A stretch of 64,000 nucleotides of DNA from Pseudofrankia inefficax (lineage in GTDB: Bacteria; Actinomycetota; Actinomycetes; Frankiales; Frankiaceae). A program made the position numbers and the translations under genes. Of the stretch, positions 61,558 through 64,000 are shown piece after piece. The stretch is from positions 2,604,001-2,668,000 of the forward strand of contig NC_014666.1 of the NCBI RefSeq assembly GCF_000166135.1, in the 5' to 3' direction. Position 1 is the first letter of the stretch, and each line of letters starts with the position of its first letter. The notes below the pieces were generated by a model. It saw nothing but the letters and a program-made list of their open reading frames with translations, made no database searches and was not told the origin of the DNA.

Positions 61558-63525
61558 GTGACCGATCGGGACCAGCTAGCGGCGCCGGAACCCGGATCGG
61601 CGGCGTCCCCGGGGGCTCATGGTCCGGGGACGCGCGGCACCGTGCGGCTCGCGGTGGTGGTCGGCGCGCTCGGGGTGGTCTTCGGGGACATCGGGACCAG
61701 CCCGATCTACACGCTCCAGACCGTCTTCAACCCGAGCGACCCGCATCCCGTCCCCGTCAGCCAGGGCAACGTCTTCGGTGTCGTGTCCCTGGTCTTCTGG
61801 TCAGTGATGATCATCGTCACGGTCACGTACGTGCTGCTGGCGATGCGCGCCGACAACGACGGCGAGGGCGGCATCATGGCCCTCATCACCCTGCTGCGGC
61901 GGATGGGCAAGGGGCAGGGCGGTCGGACCGCCGGAATCCTGGCCGGGCTGGGCATCTTCGGGGCCGCGCTGTTCTTCGGTGACAGCATGATCACCCCGGC
62001 GATCTCCGTGCTGTCCGCCGTCGAGGGCATCAAGATCGTTGAACCCTCGTTCGAGGAGCTGGTGGTGCCGATCACCGCGGTGATCATCGTCCTGCTCTTC
62101 CTCGTGCAGCGGTTCGGCACCGCCACGGTCGGCCGGATGTTCGGGCCGGTGATGATCCTCTGGTTCGTCACCATCGGCGCGCTGGGAATCACCGGGATCG
62201 CCGGTCACCCGGCCATCCTCAAGGCGCTGTCGCCGACCTACGCGGTCGGCTTTCTCGCCCACCATTTCGGCACCGCGTTCTTCGCGCTCGCGGCGGTCGT
62301 TCTCGCGGTCACCGGCGCCGAGGCGCTGTACGCCGACATGGGCCACTTCGGCCGGCCGGCGATCAGCCGGGCCTGGCTGCTGCTGGTCTTTCCCGCCTGC
62401 GTGCTGAGCTATCTCGGCCAGGGCGCGCTGATCCTCGACAACACGGACAATCTCAGCGGACCGTTCTTCCTGCTCGCCCCCGGCTGGGCCCGGCTGCCAC
62501 TGGTCCTGCTGGCCACCGCGGCGACCGTGATCGCCTCCCAGGCGGTCATCACCGGGGCGTACTCGGTCGCCTCCCAGGCCGCCGAGCTCGGCTACCTGCC
62601 TCGGCTGCGGATCATCCACACCTCGGAGTCGACCTTCGGGCAGATCTACGTCCCGTGGATCAACTGGGTGCTGATGGTCTCGGTGCTCACCCTGGTCTTC
62701 GCCTTCCGCAGCTCCGCGGCCCTCGCGTTCGCGTTCGGGATGGCGGTCACCGGCACGATCACCATCACCACCCTGATGTTCTTCTACGTCGCCAGGTGGA
62801 AATGGCGGCTCCCGCTGTGGCTGCTCGTCCTGGGCGCCAGCGTGCTGCTGCTCGTGGACCTGCTGTTCGTCGCGGCCAACCTGACCAAGCTCGTCCACGG
62901 CGCGTGGCTGCCGCTGCTCATCGCCCTGACGGCGTTCACCGTCATGACGACCTGGCAGCGCGGCCGTCAGATCGTCACCGCGCAGCGGCAACGCCACGAG
63001 GGATCGCTGCGCGAGTTCGTCGACCAGCTGCGCACCGGCGCCCTGCCCACGACGCGGGTGCCGGGGACGTCGGTCTTCCTCAACCGGGGCAAGGACACCG
63101 CGCCGCTCGCGCTGCGGGCCAACGTCGAGCACAACCACGTGCGGCACGACCTCGTCGTGATCCTGTCCATCGAGACCCTGCCGGTGCCGCGCGTACCGGC
63201 GAGCAGGCGGACGGCCGTCGACGACCTCGGCTACACCGACGACGGCATCACCCACGTCACCGCCTGGTTCGGCTACATGGAGACGCCGGACGTCCTCGGC
63301 GTGCTGCGGGCGCTCGACCCGGCGGTCACCGAGGGACAGCTGGACCTGGCCCAGGCGTCCTTCTTCCTGTCCAAGATCCAGCTGACGAGCGGCGAGGCGC
63401 CGACCATGGCGCGCTGGCGCAAGCGGCTGTTCATCGCCACGTCCCACCTCACGGCCGACGCCGCCCAGCACTTCGGCCTCCCGCGCGAGCGCACCGTCAT
63501 CATGGGCTCGCACATCGAGGTCTAG
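61558..63525 (+). CDS. kup: Kup-type potassium uptake permease
   Basis: 655 residues. The N-terminal family hallmark is VVFGDIGTSPIYTLQTVF, followed by about 12 transmembrane helices (GGIMALITLLRRMGKGQG, FGDSMITPAISVLSAVEGIK, ALYADMGHFGRPAISRAW) and a cytoplasmic C-terminal domain (GTSVFLNRGKDTAPLAL, THVTAWFGYMETPDV). It imports K+ with protons. The GTG at 61558 follows GAAGGA. Length matches the family. Confidence 0.96.
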   Translation: MTDRDQLAAPEPGSAASPGAHGPGTRGTVRLAVVVGALGVVFGDIGTSPIYTLQTVFNPSDPHPVPVSQGNVFGVVSLVFWSVMIIVTVTYVLLAMRADNDGEGGIMALITLLRRMGKGQGGRTAGILAGLGIFGAALFFGDSMITPAISVLSAVEGIKIVEPSFEELVVPITAVIIVLLFLVQRFGTATVGRMFGPVMILWFVTIGALGITGIAGHPAILKALSPTYAVGFLAHHFGTAFFALAAVVLAVTGAEALYADMGHFGRPAISRAWLLLVFPACVLSYLGQGALILDNTDNLSGPFFLLAPGWARLPLVLLATAATVIASQAVITGAYSVASQAAELGYLPRLRIIHTSESTFGQIYVPWINWVLMVSVLTLVFAFRSSAALAFAFGMAVTGTITITTLMFFYVARWKWRLPLWLLVLGASVLLLVDLLFVAANLTKLVHGAWLPLLIALTAFTVMTTWQRGRQIVTAQRQRHEGSLREFVDQLRTGALPTTRVPGTSVFLNRGKDTAPLALRANVEHNHVRHDLVVILSIETLPVPRVPASRRTAVDDLGYTDDGITHVTAWFGYMETPDVLGVLRALDPAVTEGQLDLAQASFFLSKIQLTSGEAPTMARWRKRLFIATSHLTADAAQHFGLPRERTVIMGSHIEV

Positions 63526-63556
63526 GCAGGGCCAGCCGGCCGCCCGGCCGCGACGA

Positions 63557-64000
63557 TCACGGCTCGACGGACGCCTCCGCGGCGGCGGGGGCGGTGAGGC
63601 GGGCCAGCTCGGCGTCGACCATCGCCTGGTGTTCGGCGTCGCGGCGCCGCGCGGTGCTCGGTCGCCACGGCCCGGCCATCAGGAAGATGAGCGGGATGAA
63701 GACGATCTCGCCGCCGACCGCGATCCAGAAGTAGGTCTGCCACTGGCCGGGGGAGTCCGCCGCGGCCTTCTGGACCTTCGCGCCGTGCTTGTCCAGGTAC
63801 ATCAGCACCGCCTGGACCTTCGGGTTCTGCAGGGGGGTGCCGTACTTGTCGAGGTAGTCGAGGTCCGCCGCGGGCACGGCGGCGAGCGCGGTGAGCTGGT
63901 CGGCGGCCTTCTGGACCGCGTCCCCGTTGGAGTTCATGAACAGCAGGTCGGGCAGCGGCACGGCGCGCAGGGCGGTGAGCCTGGCCTGGGCGTCGTCGGG
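63557..64000 (-). CDS. C-terminal part of a membrane transporter (probable MFS), truncated by window end
   Basis: The frame is open to the window edge, so at least 147 C-terminal residues of a longer protein are seen. A repetitive segment (LTALRAVPLPDLLF, LTALAAVPAADLDYLDKYG, YLDKHGAKVQKAAAD) leads into a final transmembrane helix (YFWIAVGGEIVFIPLIFLMA) and a charged tail (PSTARRRDAEHQAMVDAELA). This tail is reminiscent of a group of actinobacterial MFS permeases that end in WQTYFWIA-like sequence. The identification is from memory of the pattern and moderate. Confidence 0.6.
   Translation of the reverse strand, partial: PDDAQARLTALRAVPLPDLLFMNSNGDAVQKAADQLTALAAVPAADLDYLDKYGTPLQNPKVQAVLMYLDKHGAKVQKAAADSPGQWQTYFWIAVGGEIVFIPLIFLMAGPWRPSTARRRDAEHQAMVDAELARLTAPAAAEASVEP

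Noticed and set aside
61801-63513. 570-residue open frame antisense to kup
   Set aside because: Composition (Arg, Gly, Asp, His rich) is typical of antisense reading of GC-rich transmembrane genes; the plus strand encodes a full Kup protein.

Overview
The window is very GC-rich DNA with strong G/C third-position bias, frequent GTG starts, many TetR, MarR and ECF regulators, MmpL-type transporters and EAD1/STAND proteins. This points to a filamentous actinomycete (Actinomycetota), most reminiscent of Frankia or a close relative. That assignment is inference, because no rRNA or other taxonomic marker is present. No tRNA, rRNA, intact transposase or CRISPR array was seen.

Layout. 0-6 kb: the 3' part of a giant RHS/YD-repeat polymorphic toxin with a Hint protease and a PD-(D/E)XK nuclease tip, followed by its probable immunity gene. 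6-13.4 kb: a spacer with a relic of an acyl-CoA dehydrogenase 3' end, then an FAD oxidoreductase, a beta-helix lipoprotein, a saccharopine-dehydrogenase-like reductase, a PAP2 membrane enzyme and a pentapeptide-repeat protein. 13.8-19.4 kb: a minus-strand three-gene operon (STAND NTPase, APH-type kinase, PD-(D/E)XK nuclease fused to an alkyltransferase-like domain) with a divergent small Cys-pair protein. This is the best candidate for an undescribed conflict or repair system. 19.6-25.2 kb: metallophosphoesterase, diacylglycerol-kinase-like enzyme, tandem SnoaL with divergent TetR, MarR and VOC proteins with paired operators, and a DinB-like protein. 25.3-29.2 kb: a broken PfkB-like kinase and a 1148-residue EAD1-STAND protein with about sixteen 33/40-residue repeats.

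29.4-37.4 kb: a secreted lamin-tail protein, small membrane and lipoproteins, two RibD/DHFR-like reductases and a lower-GC membrane protein/methyltransferase pair. A second relic of the acyl-CoA dehydrogenase tail lies just upstream of that pair. 37.4-44.5 kb: a DHA2 drug exporter with a divergent TetR, a receptor Ser/Thr kinase, and a TetR-ABC ATPase-ABC permease-MerR operon. 44.6-47.1 kb: a translationally coupled catabolic operon (zinc alcohol dehydrogenase, SnoaL protein, 3-hydroxyisobutyrate-dehydrogenase-like enzyme). 47.2-53.6 kb: two MmpL transporters around an AlkD-like protein and a PPOX-fold protein. 53.9-57.2 kb: a YCII protein with an ECF42 sigma factor, a second ECF sigma factor with a SnoaL tail, and a third DHFR-like reductase. 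57.3-64 kb: a MOSC-reductase-ferredoxin fusion, a TetR/P450 divergent pair with palindromic operators, a Kup potassium transporter and the end of a membrane transporter.

The recurring theme is regulator plus enzyme or exporter pairs with visible operators, typical of detoxification and secondary metabolism, interspersed with large conflict-type proteins.
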